Below are positions 24,493 to 35,423 of a stretch of DNA of 51,951 nt, piece after piece. Origin of the DNA: Neocallimastix lanati (nom. inval.) (Eukaryota; Neocallimastigomycota; Neocallimastigomycetes; Neocallimastigales; Neocallimastigaceae); contig JACVTC010000205.1 in NCBI GenBank assembly GCA_016946835.1, forward strand, positions 142,501 through 194,451, written 5' to 3'. Position numbers and translations under genes: made by a program. The notes under the pieces are model-generated. The model had not been told where the DNA came from and searched no databases. It saw nothing but the letters and a program-made list of their open reading frames with translations. How positions within the stretch are numbered: position 1 is the stretch's first letter; each line of letters starts with the position of its first letter.

Positions 24493-27288
24493 ATGATTGT
24501 TCCAGACTTTGATTATAAGATGAACTCCTATGAAGGAGAAAATTATGAAGAATTTGATTATTATTCAAGTCAATGTGAAAGAAAACCTAAATTAAATATG
24601 AATAATAATTTCGAAGAAATGAGCTCAATGACTGAAAGAAATAATGAATTATATGATTCTTTAAATGAAAATAATAATGTTGATAATGACGAAGAAGAAA
24701 CTAATGAAAAAACTGAACATGAAACTATTGTTGATAAATATCATTTAAGAGATTTAGTTGGAACAACTATTTCTGGTAATATCTGTAACAGAAGACACTC
24801 TTACTTTTTAATTGATTTAATTGGTAATGGTTCTTTTGCTGCTGTTTTTATTGGAAAAAGAGAAGATGGTAAATGCTTTGCTATTAAATGTATTCCAAAA
24901 ATTGATTTAAATGATGATCAACTTTCCAATCAACTTCTTGAAGCTGAAACTTTAATTGATCTTGGATCACATCCAAATATTCTTAATCTTCATCATATTA
25001 TTGATAATGAAAAATATTTATTCCTTGTTTTAGATTTATGTGATATTGATTTATATGACATTCTTACTCAAGATTATTGTGGAATTGATAAGAATAATTA
25101 TGGTGGATTAGCTGAAAAAGATGTACGTTATATTTTTAATAAAATTGCTGATGCTCTTTTATATTGTCATGAACATGGAATTTATCATCGTGACCTTAAA
25201 CCAGAAAATATTTTAATTCGTTTTTTAGGTGATAATAATGGCTATGATGTAAAATTAACAGATTTTGGTCTCTGTACTAAGAATGACTTTTCTGAAGCTT
25301 TTGGTTGTGGTAGTTTAAGATATATTCCACCAGAATGTATTAATGATGCTGTAGCATCTGATTTTATGGATGAAGAAGCAATTTCCTTTTTAGATCATGA
25401 TAATTCTGATCCATTTAATAAATATAAAATAAGAGAAATTGGTTATTCTGCCAGAGCTAATGATGCTTGGGCCATGGGTATTATTTTAATCAACTTATTA
25501 TTTGGTCGTAATCCATGGTTCTCCGCATCTCTTGATGATGAATGCTTTATGGCATTTGTTAAAGATGATTCTGATTTCTTAAGAAAGAAGTTTGGATTTA
25601 CTGAACAATTTAATGATCTTGTTAAAAAGATTTTTGCTTTCTATCCATGTGAACGTTTGACTTTGGAAGAAATGGTAGAAATATTTAACTCTATTGATGT
25701 TTACTATGATGATGATTATTATCAAAAAATAAGAGCTGAATTTGAAAAGGAAAATGATGAAATTTATGAAGAAAAAGAGAATGAAAACAAGAATGAAAAA
25801 TTTGAAGGTAATGGAAATATTCTTTCAATGAATGAAGAATATGATGCTAAGATGCCAGCGTTTGAAGAAAAGAAAACTATGTTAAGTCAAAACTTCGACA
25901 AGTATTGTTCATCGACTCCCTCTGCAAATTGGAGTTACGGTGAAAAGAGAGAAAAACAAAATATGGATAAAACTAAGGAACAACGTTCAAGAAGTAGAAG
26001 CTATCTTCATTACTATAATGTTCCGGATGTTGATGATGATATCTATAATGAATTACCAAAAGATGCTATGGATAAATTTTCACCAGCTTCTACTATATAT
26101 GATGATCCAAACTTTTCATACTATTCAACCTCTCTTACCAATACCGTTTCACCAACTGTTATTGATGAAACTACTTACATTAAAAATGGTATGGATGGTC
26201 ATTATGACCCAAATAATTATACTGATGAAAAAGAAGAAAAAACTATATTTGAAGAAAGTAAAAAGAATGCTCCATGGTCCCTTTTGGAAAATTCTACTCC
26301 AAGGAATATTAACAACTTCTCAAATACAAATGGATTTATTCATCATAAATTAAATCTTTCCTCAACTGAAATTAATACTCCTAATAGTAGTTTCACTAGC
26401 GGATTAAATTCTACTAATGAAAAATTAGAAGAAGAATTTATTTTCTATCCTGAAGAAACTAATCAATATGATGATGGTAACAAGGAATGGAAGGATATGC
26501 ATCGCTACTATCAAAGAGAACTTTATAGGAAAGAAATTAAGAATGGTAAGAAATTTGAAAAAGAAAATGTTGATAATAATCGTAAGAAAGAAGAAGAAGA
26601 AAAGATGGCCACCACAAGAGTTAAAAGTACTGGTAGTACTTCATTAAGATTATTAATTGAAAGTATTGAAAGAACTAAAGCAATAAATTCTGGTAAAATG
26701 AAACCATGTGAAGATCCAACCTTTTATAATATGAATACTAATCCATTGAATACTCCACCAGGATTAAAGATTAACAATAATATTAAGTCAAAGAATACTT
26801 TTAGTAATAATAATAATTATCATAATATGAATAATATGAATAAAACCATGAATACCTATTATAATCATACTATTATGAATAATAATATCAACAATAACAA
26901 CAACATTAATTCCCATCATAACCCTCCAAACTATTTCGGAAATAGTGGTATGAAATATGATTACAATTCTATTAATTATACACCTGTGCCAATAGCTAAT
27001 CAAAATCAAATGAATTTTATAAATCTTACCTATGCTATGGCTTCTAATTATTACCTTTTCTATCAAAACAATTACCAAAATTTTTTCAATAATAGTGTCT
27101 TTAACAAAATGAATTCAAATTATTACAATACTAATAGTAATGGTTTTTATCCAATGAACACTCAAAATAATATCAATAATCAATTTAACAATCCTATGAC
27201 TTATTGTATGAAAAATTATAATATAAATCATTATAATAACCCTTTTAATTCAATGCCAAATTATTTCCCTGTTGCCGTAGGCAATTAG
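24493..27288 (+). CDS. Ran1/Sks1-class serine/threonine protein kinase, Asn-rich tail
   Basis: Single open frame of 931 codons. The kinase domain spans about residues 104-400 with all core motifs: Gly loop GNGSFAAVF (111-119), AIK Lys132, a helix-C Glu near 150-152, HRDLKPEN (232-239), DFG (257-259), RYIPPE (276-281) and NDAWAMGIILINLLFGRNPW (323-342). The FAAVF loop, the long insert between PPE and NDAW, and the GRNPW stretch are typical of the fungal Ran1(Pat1)/Sks1/Vhs1/Ksp1 group, whose members control the switch between growth and meiosis and nutrient or filamentation responses. The acidic N terminus (1-100) and the tail (about 420-931) are unstructured. The tail has an RSRSRSY patch (498-504) and a long Asn/Tyr-rich end from about 770. 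The start is the first ATG after pure A/T leader, followed by an acidic reading. The stop TAG overlaps a GTAAGT donor-like site (see findings). Its substrate is unknown. Confidence 0.93.
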   Translation: MIVPDFDYKMNSYEGENYEEFDYYSSQCERKPKLNMNNNFEEMSSMTERNNELYDSLNENNNVDNDEEETNEKTEHETIVDKYHLRDLVGTTISGNICNRRHSYFLIDLIGNGSFAAVFIGKREDGKCFAIKCIPKIDLNDDQLSNQLLEAETLIDLGSHPNILNLHHIIDNEKYLFLVLDLCDIDLYDILTQDYCGIDKNNYGGLAEKDVRYIFNKIADALLYCHEHGIYHRDLKPENILIRFLGDNNGYDVKLTDFGLCTKNDFSEAFGCGSLRYIPPECINDAVASDFMDEEAISFLDHDNSDPFNKYKIREIGYSARANDAWAMGIILINLLFGRNPWFSASLDDECFMAFVKDDSDFLRKKFGFTEQFNDLVKKIFAFYPCERLTLEEMVEIFNSIDVYYDDDYYQKIRAEFEKENDEIYEEKENENKNEKFEGNGNILSMNEEYDAKMPAFEEKKTMLSQNFDKYCSSTPSANWSYGEKREKQNMDKTKEQRSRSRSYLHYYNVPDVDDDIYNELPKDAMDKFSPASTIYDDPNFSYYSTSLTNTVSPTVIDETTYIKNGMDGHYDPNNYTDEKEEKTIFEESKKNAPWSLLENSTPRNINNFSNTNGFIHHKLNLSSTEINTPNSSFTSGLNSTNEKLEEEFIFYPEETNQYDDGNKEWKDMHRYYQRELYRKEIKNGKKFEKENVDNNRKKEEEEKMATTRVKSTGSTSLRLLIESIERTKAINSGKMKPCEDPTFYNMNTNPLNTPPGLKINNNIKSKNTFSNNNNYHNMNNMNKTMNTYYNHTIMNNNINNNNNINSHHNPPNYFGNSGMKYDYNSINYTPVPIANQNQMNFINLTYAMASNYYLFYQNNYQNFFNNSVFNKMNSNYYNTNSNGFYPMNTQNNINNQFNNPMTYCMKNYNINHYNNPFNSMPNYFPVAVGN

Positions 27289-28742
27289 TAAGTACATTCT
27301 TTTTTTTTTTTTTTTTTAAAATTATAATAAAATAATTATTTTAATCATTAATATATATTGATAATAATAATAATAATATATATAAAGGTATAAAAATAAT
27401 ATTCTAACTATATATTTTTTTTTTTTTATAATTATTATTTTATTTTATAATTAGATTTTTTTTTTAAAAAAAAAAATAGCAATTAAAAAAATATTAAAAA
27501 AAACAAAACATTAAGCATTATCATTATTTTTTTTTTTTTTTTTTTTTTTTTTTTATTATTATTATTATTTTTTTTTCTCTCTTTATTTTATTTTTTTGAA
27601 CTTATCAAATAAAAAAGAATTAAAAACGAAAATAAAAAATAAAAAATAAAACTTAGAAATAAAAATAAAAAATAAAAAATAAAAATAGAAAAAAAAAAAA
27701 AAAATTCTATTTTTGTTTATTTTTATTCCTTATTTCAAAAGTTTTATTAATACAATCTATGTTTCTTTTTATATTTTTTTAATAAGGGAATCAATAAATT
27801 AAAACAAAAAACAAATCAAAACCAAAAAAAAAATTCATAATTATGAATTAAAAGTTTTATTATTATTCCTTTATTAAATTAATATATATCAACAACAAAT
27901 ATAAACCATTTTTTTATTTATATATATATATATTCAATTTTCAATAACAATTTTTACAATAAATTCAACTTTTTTTTTTTTTTTTTTTTTTTTTTTATTT
28001 TCACTAGTTTAGGGGGGAAATATATATATATTATTTCGTTCCAAATTAAATGTATAAAAAAAATTTATTCAAAAGTTTTCAGTAATAAAACAATTGAATA
28101 AAGAAAGATGTATACTTTATTGAATTAACAATGAAAAAAAAATTTTTTTAAAAATTTTTTTTTCACCATGATGAAAATAATATTGGAATGATGAAAATCA
28201 AAAAAAAAAAAAAAAAAAAAATTATAAATATATATATATAAATATGATCATTATGTCGTTATAAATAATAATAAAAAAATAACATATGTAAAAAAAAATA
28301 TTATTGTAAGAAGAAAAATTAAAAATTAAAAATAAAAATAAATAAAGTTTGAAAAGTCAATAAATTTTAAAAATAAAAAAGCAAAAACAAAAACAAAAAT
28401 CGAACAAAAAAAAAAAAAAAATAAAATAAAAAAGAAGTAATTTTTTTTCTATTCAGTGTATTTTTATATTTTTAACCAAAAAATAAATAAATAAATATGG
28501 CCTTTATCTGTGATTATACAATATTAATCGTATTATTATTACTATATTTATATATATTATATATATACTATTTATATTCTTTTTACTACATATAAAAATA
28601 ATTCTGAAAAAAAAAAAAAAAAAAAAAAAAAACTTTATATTTATATTCACTTTATATATCTTTATATCAATAATATTTTAATTTCATAATAAAAAAATAA
28701 ACCAAAAATAAAACAAAAACAAAATTTAAATTATATATAATA

Positions 28743-28791
<49 letters not shown>

Positions 28792-28847
28792 AAGAAAAAA
28801 AAAAAAGAATACATTAATTACATATTTACTATCAATTCATTTAATTT

Positions 28848-28885
<38 letters not shown>

Positions 28886-28888
28886 ATA

Positions 28889-28929
28889 ATTTATATATCA
28901 ATAAAAATAAAAATAAAAATAAAAATAAA

Positions 28930-29009
<80 letters not shown>
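28889..29009. repeat. (AAAAAT)n then (AAT)n microsatellite
   Basis: About six AAAAAT units are followed by roughly 26 AAT units. Open Ile/Leu frames on both strands here are artefacts. Confidence 0.9.
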
Positions 29010-29011
<2 letters not shown>

Positions 29012-29125
29012 GGAAAAAAGATAATTGTTCATAAACTAATAAACAAGAAAAAAAATAACAATAATAATACAAAAAAAAAAAAAAAAAAAAAAAAAATACA
29101 CTGAAAAATTAATAGGTTAAACAAG

Positions 29126-29156
<31 letters not shown>

Positions 29157-29253
29157 TTATTATATTCCTAACCAAAAAAAATATATATATATAATATATA
29201 CATCAACAAAATATAGTTTATAATAATCATCATAGTACAATATTTTGTAAAAA

Positions 29254-29284
<31 letters not shown>

Positions 29285-29427
29285 TTACCACAGAAAAAAT
29301 CCATGTTGTTTAATTTAAAATGAAAATTTATATATATATATATATATACTAAAAAAAAAAAAAGCAAGGAAAGAAAAAAAAAAAAAAAAAACAAGAGGCT
29401 AAAAAAAAAAAAAAAGCAAGAAACAAG

Positions 29428-29459
<32 letters not shown>

Positions 29460-29633
29460 TTTATAATAATGAATATTTAAATATATATGTATATAACATT
29501 TTTCTCTATCAAAAAAAAAAAAAAATAAAAGTAAAAAAAGATTTTTTTTATTTATTTTATATGTAGTGTATAATTAAAATAAAAAATATATATATATAAT
29601 GTAAAAAATTTAAAATATATATATAAAACGAAA

Positions 29634-29664
<31 letters not shown>

Positions 29665-29686
29665 CGGAAGAAAGAAAAAATAAAAA

Positions 29687-29717
<31 letters not shown>

Positions 29718-29725
29718 ACAAAAAA

Positions 29726-29793
29726 AATAAAAATAAAAATAAAAATAAAAATAAAAATAAAAATAAAAATAAAAATAAAAATAAAAATAAAAA
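29726..29793. repeat. (AAAAAT)n hexamer microsatellite
   Basis: About eleven near-perfect AAAAAT units. Confidence 0.9.
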
Positions 29794-29855
29794 AGATTAA
29801 AAAGACAAAGAAAAATAAAAAAAATAATAGAGTTTTATTATTATTAGTTATTATT

Positions 29856-30074
29856 AGTTAACATTTATTATTTATTATTTATTATTTATTATTTATTATT
29901 TATTATTTATTATTTATTATTTATTATTTATTATTTATTATTTATTATTTATTATTTATTATTTATTATTTATTATTTATTATTTATTATTTATTATTTA
30001 TTATTTATTATTTATTATTTATTATTTATTATTTATTATTTATTATTTATTATTTATTATTTATTATTTATTAT
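29856..30074. repeat. (TTATTTA)n heptamer array flanking the copia element
   Basis: The reverse complement of the AATAAAT satellite unit, about 30 copies, ending exactly at the first base of the copia LTR. The same heptamer resumes just past the other LTR, at 33881, so the element sits inside a heptamer array. Confidence 0.9.
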
Positions 30075-30277
30075 TGTTAAGGAGTCACAAAGAATGTAGT
30101 GTATGTACACGAAATTTATATTATTATATATTTACTTATTTATTAATTATTATTTTATTTCTTAGGATAAAAAGAATTCAATTATTTAATATTATGCATT
30201 AATTCAATATTTAATTTATTAAACATATATTATATCATTAAGAAACTTTATAAAATCTTAATGTACATTACTTAACA
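30075..30277 (-). repeat. Copia 3' LTR (complete, 203 bp)
   Basis: Begins TGTTAAGGAGTCACA and ends ACTTAACA on the plus strand, with short inverted ends TGTTAA/TTAACA. It is collinear with 33691-33880. The internal side abuts the polypurine tract. Confidence 0.9.
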
Positions 30278-30431
30278 TTCCTCCTTACATTAAGTATTAT
30301 AATTTTTTTTTTTTTTTTTTTTTATCTACATACAAATAATGAAATAATAATAATAATATATTTTATAACTATATATATATACAAATAATGAAAAATCATA
30401 ATATTTTTTTTTTTTTTTTTTTTTTTTGGAC

Positions 30432-30600
30432 GCCACCTATAGTGGGCTCTGCTTTCCCTTTGAGGATCGCGTAGGGTGCTTCTATATGGAGTTTCTTTGC
30501 TTATGGAGAGTTGAGAGCACCGACGCCGTACTCGTATGACAGTTAATCATACACCCATATTAACATATGGGGGAAACAAAATTCTTCAGTCTATAAAAAA

Positions 30601-30604
<4 letters not shown>
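30432..30604 (+). repeat. Small poly(A)-tailed structured repeat, copy 1 (nested in copia)
   Basis: 163 bp starting GCCACCTATAGTGGGC and ending CTTCAGTCTAT, followed by ten A and embedded in a T tract. It matches 38241-38402 at about 91% by eye over the whole length. A hairpin CCCATAT-TAAC-ATATGGG is intact, but other hairpins seen in copy 2 are damaged. It lies between the copia RNase H end and the 3' LTR, so it probably inserted into the element. I cannot assign a parental RNA and see no tRNA-type B box. Confidence 0.85.
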
Positions 30605-30650
<46 letters not shown>

Positions 30651-31979
30651 CTGTAAAAATTAAATTTGTAAAAATGATTCATTTTTATGCTTGTAATACT
30701 TTTTGTTAGAGGATCGGCTAACATGTTTTATGTGTTAATATATTCTAATATAATATTATTGTTATTTATTTCTTCTTGTATAAATTTATATCTACTATCT
30801 ATGTGCTTACATCGGCCTTTTGAATTTATATCTTGAGCTATTGCTATACAAGCTTTATTCTCTACCATAATTTTTATTTTTATTTCTTTATCAAAAATTT
30901 CCTTAAATAAATTTTTAAATCAAATACCTTGTTTGGCACATTCAGTTAAACTTACTAATTCAGCTTCTGCTGTGGATAGAGTTACGCTTTTTCATTGTTG
31001 AGATTTCCGTGAAATTGGACTATCACCAAGTAAGAAAATAAAACCGCTAGTGGATCTTCTTGTTTTTTTTTTTTTATCACTTGGCAAAATCTGAATCAAA
31101 ATATCCAATGAATCTGCTTCTTTTATTATAACATATTGATTTATGAATTGTTCCTTTTAAATATTGTAATATGTGCATTAATGATCCATAGTCCGCTTCG
31201 GTTGGATTTTCACAATTTTCTTGAAGCTTGGTTTACTGCGAAAGATATATCATGTCCGGACTTTACTGCTATATAAAGAAGAGCACCAAATAAATATTTA
31301 TATTCTCCAACATTAACCAAATTTGAATTTTCTCTTTCAAAATCTGTTTTGACACTCTTTGCTTTATTCATCTTATATTTTTTTGATGATCTTGTTGATG
31401 TAATCTATTTGATTTATTTTGTATCCATCTTTAATTTTATATATATTGATACTGATTATTTATTTTTTTTTTTTTTTTTTTTTTGAATTTAATTCTTTTG
31501 AAATCTTATATTTATCTTTTAATTTATTAATAACATAATTTATTTCATTGTCCTTTCCCGTTATTAAAATGTCATCAACATATAACGTTAGTGAACAAAT
31601 TCATTTATTACTTTTATCATATTTACCAAAAAGACATTTATTTGTATTGTATTTTTTAAAACCAATACTAAAGAGAAAATGTGATATTTCTTTATACTAC
31701 ATTCTACCAGCTTGCTTTAAACTATATAGAGCCTTCTTTAAGTGCCAATATTTATTTTTATTATAGTTTTTATCACCTAAAGGTATTTTCAGATATATTT
31801 TTTTCTTCTAAATCTACATTGAAGTATATGTAGCTTTTATATCTAATTGTTTAAGGTTCCATTCATTTAAAAGAGTCTATAGCGACTGTTAATCTGTGAC
31901 TGTCGGCTTGAATTGTTGGTGAATATGTTTCAATAAAATCTTGCCCAGATATTTGTTGGAAACCACAAGCAACTAGTCT

Positions 31980-32011
<32 letters not shown>

Positions 32012-33351
32012 CGTTATCATCCTTTTCAGTGAATAACCCATTTAGTATCTATTATGTGTTAATTTTTTTTTTGGAATTTTATTAATTACTTTCAATTTCA
32101 TTGTTGTTATTCATGTTTGAAACTTCTTCTTTAATGGCTAATTTCCATTCAATGCTGTCTTCTGAGTTGATGGCTTGTTCGTATTCGTTATCCCGAATCA
32201 TTATTATATTCATTTTCTTCTTCGAGAGATCTTTTATTATTTAAATTATTTTTATTGTTAATATTATATAAATAAGCAGCACATAAAATAGCGGAATCCC
32301 AGAAATTAAGAGGAAGTTTTGGCAGAATTCAATAACGTCGTTGCACAATGGTTTAAAGTTTGGTTCAAGCGTTCAGCACGACCATTTTTTGCTGAGAATT
32401 TCCTGGAGTAGAATGAATAAAATTAATACCTTTAGATTCCATAAATTTAATTAAATTTTTCATTAATGTATTCTGTACCATGATCAGATTTTACATTAAT
32501 AATTTTGAAAGGGGTAGTATTAGAAATAAAGTTATAAAATTTAATAAAAATATCAGGAACATCTGTACTGATATTTTTAATAAAATTTTTAAAACTGTAT
32601 AGAGGAGGTGAATTAATATCAATTTTATCTAGTTCAATAGATGAATATAAAAGTTTTGTTTCTTCATCCGTTGATTTTTTTTTTTTTTAATTAAACACTC
32701 AGTTTGGTATTGTTCAAAAAAAAAAAAAAAAAATTATTTAATTCATTTATATACTGAATATAATCGTTATTATTAATTTTTTAAATTTTTTGATTCTTTT
32801 TTTTTTTTTTTAAGATATTTAATAATGCTTGTCCAGATTGATAGTAGCGCCTTTTCAATCTTTGCATCATTTGGTATACAGTTTTACATCCACTAAGATA
32901 ATTTTGATTAATTTTTATTCATGCTATTATTAATTATTATTGACTGGGCTGCATTATCATCTTTTATTTGTTTTCTATTCATAATTTTAATATCTATTTG
33001 TTTGTCAATAAAAGTATCTAAATCATTGACAATTAAATATCTTCTTAATGGTTCATACCAATCAAGAAAATTTTCTTTTGACATTTCAAAATTTTTTTTA
33101 TATCAAAAAAACAGATTTTGATGTATTACCATAGTATTTATTAATTTTATTAATGGTGATATTTTTAATTATTATTAGGATTATCATCAACATCAAACAA
33201 ATCAGAATCGTTTGTAGCATCATCATTTTCAAAATCATCATGTGTAATTGGGGAGATAATTCCATTTTCCTTACTATCAGTTGGAGTTGATGAACTAGAG
33301 CTCTCTTCAATTACTTTTTTATTATTTTTTTCTCTTAGGCATTATGATGAA

Positions 33352-33611
33352 TATAAAATAAAATATAAAATAAAATAAAATAAAATAAAATAAAAAGTAG
33401 AATATTAAATAAAAAAGTACAGATTGAATAAAATAAATAAATAAATAAAATAAAATAAAATAAAATAAAATAAAATAAAATAAAATAAAATAAAATAAAA
33501 TAAAATAAAATAAAATAAAATAAAATAAAATAAAATAAAATAAAATAAAATAAAATAAAATAAAATAAAATAAAATAAAATAAAATAAAATAAAATAAAA
33601 TAAAATAAAAA
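33352..33611. repeat. (TAAAA)n pentamer microsatellite inside copia leader
   Basis: About 45 TAAAA units with interruptions near 33395-33450. It lies between the gag start and the 5' LTR, so it expanded within the retrotransposon leader. Confidence 0.9.
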
Positions 33612-33690
33612 CTAAATATTATTTATTAAAAATTTAATAATATCATAAAATGTTTTATAAAAAAAAAAAATAAGTTTCTCAGCATTGATC

Positions 33691-33880
33691 TGTTAAGGAG
33701 TCACACAGAATGTGGTGTATACACACACACGAAATTTATATTATTATATATTTATTTATTTATTAATTATTATTTTATTTCATATGATAAAGAGACTCAA
33801 TTATTTAATACTATACATTCAATATTTAATCTATTACATACATTATATCATTAAGAAACTTTATAATATCTTAATGTATA
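33691..33880 (-). repeat. Copia 5' LTR (truncated at outer end)
   Basis: Begins TGTTAAGGAGTCACAC and follows the 3' LTR to CTTAATGTATA. The final CATTACTTAACA is replaced by TTATTTA heptamers. Divergence and indels from the other LTR show the insertion is old. Confidence 0.88.
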
Positions 33881-34028
33881 TTTATTATTTATTATTTATT
33901 ATTTATTATTTATTATTATTATTATTATTTGAAATAACATAAATTATTATTATAAACATTATTTGAAATAACATAAATTATTATTATAAACATATCTTTT
34001 TATATTATTATAATTATTTATTTATTAC

Positions 34029-34062
<34 letters not shown>

Positions 34063-34317
34063 TAATATTATTATTATTATTTATTATTATTATTAATTAT
34101 TATTATTAAAAATTCATTATTAATAATAAAATCATTTAATGATATGATTATTAAAAATATAATTTTTATATATTATTATTATTATAAAAAATATAATCTT
34201 TTATTATTATTATTATTATAATTATTATTATTGTTATAATTTTTATGATTATAATGCAATTTATTATCACTTTTATCATTAAAAATAGAAGGTTGTGATA
34301 AATTATTTGATAAATTA
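33881..34317. repeat. Heptamer remnant, 34-bp tandem duplication and (ATT)n
   Basis: TTATTTA heptamers (33881-33915) are followed by two copies of a 34-bp unit starting ATTTGAAATAACATAAA (33927 and 33961), then ATT microsatellite. No gene is seen. Confidence 0.8.
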
Positions 34318-34400
34318 GTGATGTTGCATTTTGGAACGTTGTATTTCGTAATGTGATTTTTAAAATAAAATTTAATCCTTAATATAACGCCCCACATTTT
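34318..34400. repeat. Left terminal inverted repeat of the MULE-type element
   Basis: Contains two related units, GTTGCATTTTGGAAC and GTTGTATTTCGTAATG, then sequence ending AACGCCCCACATTTTC. It pairs with 35380-35423. Confidence 0.7.
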
Positions 34401-35379
34401 CATTTTTTTTAAATAATTGTAAATAAATAAATAAATAAATAAAAATAAAGGGTTATTTTTTTTTTTTTTAAACTAAAAAAATTTTCTCATAAACACATTA
34501 TATTATAACATTAAAAAAAATTAAAAGAAATAAATACAAATAAATAAAATTAATAGAAAAAAAAAAAAAAAATGAAATAATTAAATAAATAATAAATTAT
34601 AAAAAATTAAATTAAATAAATAAATAATAAATAATTAAATAAATTTTATTTTTAACCATTAAAAAATGAAAAAAAAGTCCAAAAAATTAAAATAAGAGAA
34701 ACAAATTGAGGAAAAGAACAAATTATTATAAATAAAAAAAATAAATAGATAAATAAATAAATAAATGTAATTTTTCAAAAGCTAGGAAGAATAATTCAAA
34801 AGAATATGGATGTACTGAATATAAAACATCATATAAATGTAAATCATTTATTATTTTAAAAGATAAAAAGGTGATCCTAAAATGTGAAAAGTTTACATAA
34901 TCATCTCTAAAAAGAATTTGATGTATCTATTGTCAATAGCGAAACATAAATTTAAAGTAAAAATTAGAAAAAGTTTTGGTACTTTTGATACAAAACGAAA
35001 AATGTACATTTAATAAAATTTCTCAAGAAATGAGATTTATATATCCTGAATATAATACAATATTATTTTATTATTATTTTAATAAAAAAAAAATATTTAA
35101 AATAAATTTTTATAATTATATATTATTAAATATTATTTTAACAAAAAAAAAATAATAAAATATTTTTTTAAAATTAAATATTATTAAATATTATTTCATT
35201 ATTTTAACAAAAATATTAAAATATATTTTAAATACTAAAATATATCTTTAAAATTGAATATTTTTAGATATTTTTAAATATTTTTAAATATTACTTTATT
35301 ATTTATTAAAAATTTAAATATTATTATTTATTTATCATATATAATTTAAGCCATTCTGACTTGAACGGTTTATTAAAGT

Positions 35380-35423
35380 ACGCCTCAATATATATAAAGT
35401 CACGTTCCGAAATGCAACATCCC
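35380..35423. repeat. Right terminal inverted repeat of the MULE-type element
   Basis: ACGCCTCAATATATATAAAG followed by CACGTTCCGAAATGCAACAT, the inverse of the left end with one GTTGTATTT unit absent. Confidence 0.7.

Larger units (their letters stand above)
27289..29855. other. Simple-sequence DNA downstream of the kinase gene
   Basis: Almost entirely homopolymer A and T runs, AAAAT/AAAAAT arrays and TATA stretches, including a 50-base A run at about 28743-28789. No gene is seen. Confidence 0.7.
30075..33880 (-). mobile_element. Ty1/copia LTR retrotransposon, near full length, inactivated
   Basis: Reads right to left. The 5' LTR is at 33691-33880 and the gag ATG at 33342. Gag relics follow: SSSSSTPTDSKENGII, then KENFLDWYEPLRRYLIVND, with a frameshift in an A run near the start. 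The integrase core relic is at about 32540-32345 (VKSDHGTEYINEKF and NGRAERLNQTLN). The reverse transcriptase has an intact YVDD box at 31571-31582 and RPDISFAVNQASR-like remains at about 31200-31260. The RNase H reads LSTAEAELVSLTECAKQG, then VENKACIAIAQ, RCKHIDSRYKFI and MLADPLTK (about 30990-30690). A polypurine tract AAGGAGGAA (30278-30286 on minus) directly abuts the 3' LTR at 30075-30277. Stops and frameshifts occur throughout and several pol segments are lost. A small poly(A)-tailed repeat is nested at 30432-30604 and a TAAAA microsatellite at 33352-33611. Confidence 0.92.
34318..35423 (+). mobile_element. Decayed FLYWCH/MULE-type DNA transposon with terminal inverted repeats
   Basis: On the plus strand from about 34780 the relic reads ARKNNSKEYGCTEYKTSYK, then CKSFIILKDKKVILKCEKF. 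This resembles the C-x(n)-C part of a FLYWCH-type zinc finger. Frameshifted pieces follow: KKEFDVSIVNSE, KIRKSFGTFDTK and KISQEMRFIYPEYN. The last matches VSHEMRFKCPEYN in the relic at 48655-49320, showing one family. Ends are inverted: GATGTTGCATTTTGGAACG at left and CGTTCCGAAATGCAACATC at right, with internal similarity GTGA...ATAACGCC against GGCGT...TCAC further in. The catalytic region is deleted, so this is a non-autonomous remnant. Confidence 0.68.

Noticed and set aside
25940-26353. 137-codon plus-strand frame inside the kinase gene
   Set aside because: Out-of-frame shadow of the kinase coding sequence, with low-complexity Ile/Leu/Met content.
33680-33690. tRNA primer binding site next to the copia 5' LTR
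   Set aside because: The bases after the LTR (GATCAATGCTGAG on minus) do not match a tRNA 3' end that I can name, so no primer is assigned.
34182-34403. 73-codon minus-strand frame with KYNVPKCNITN
   Set aside because: It is the terminal inverted repeat of the MULE-type element plus an ATT microsatellite, not a protein gene.
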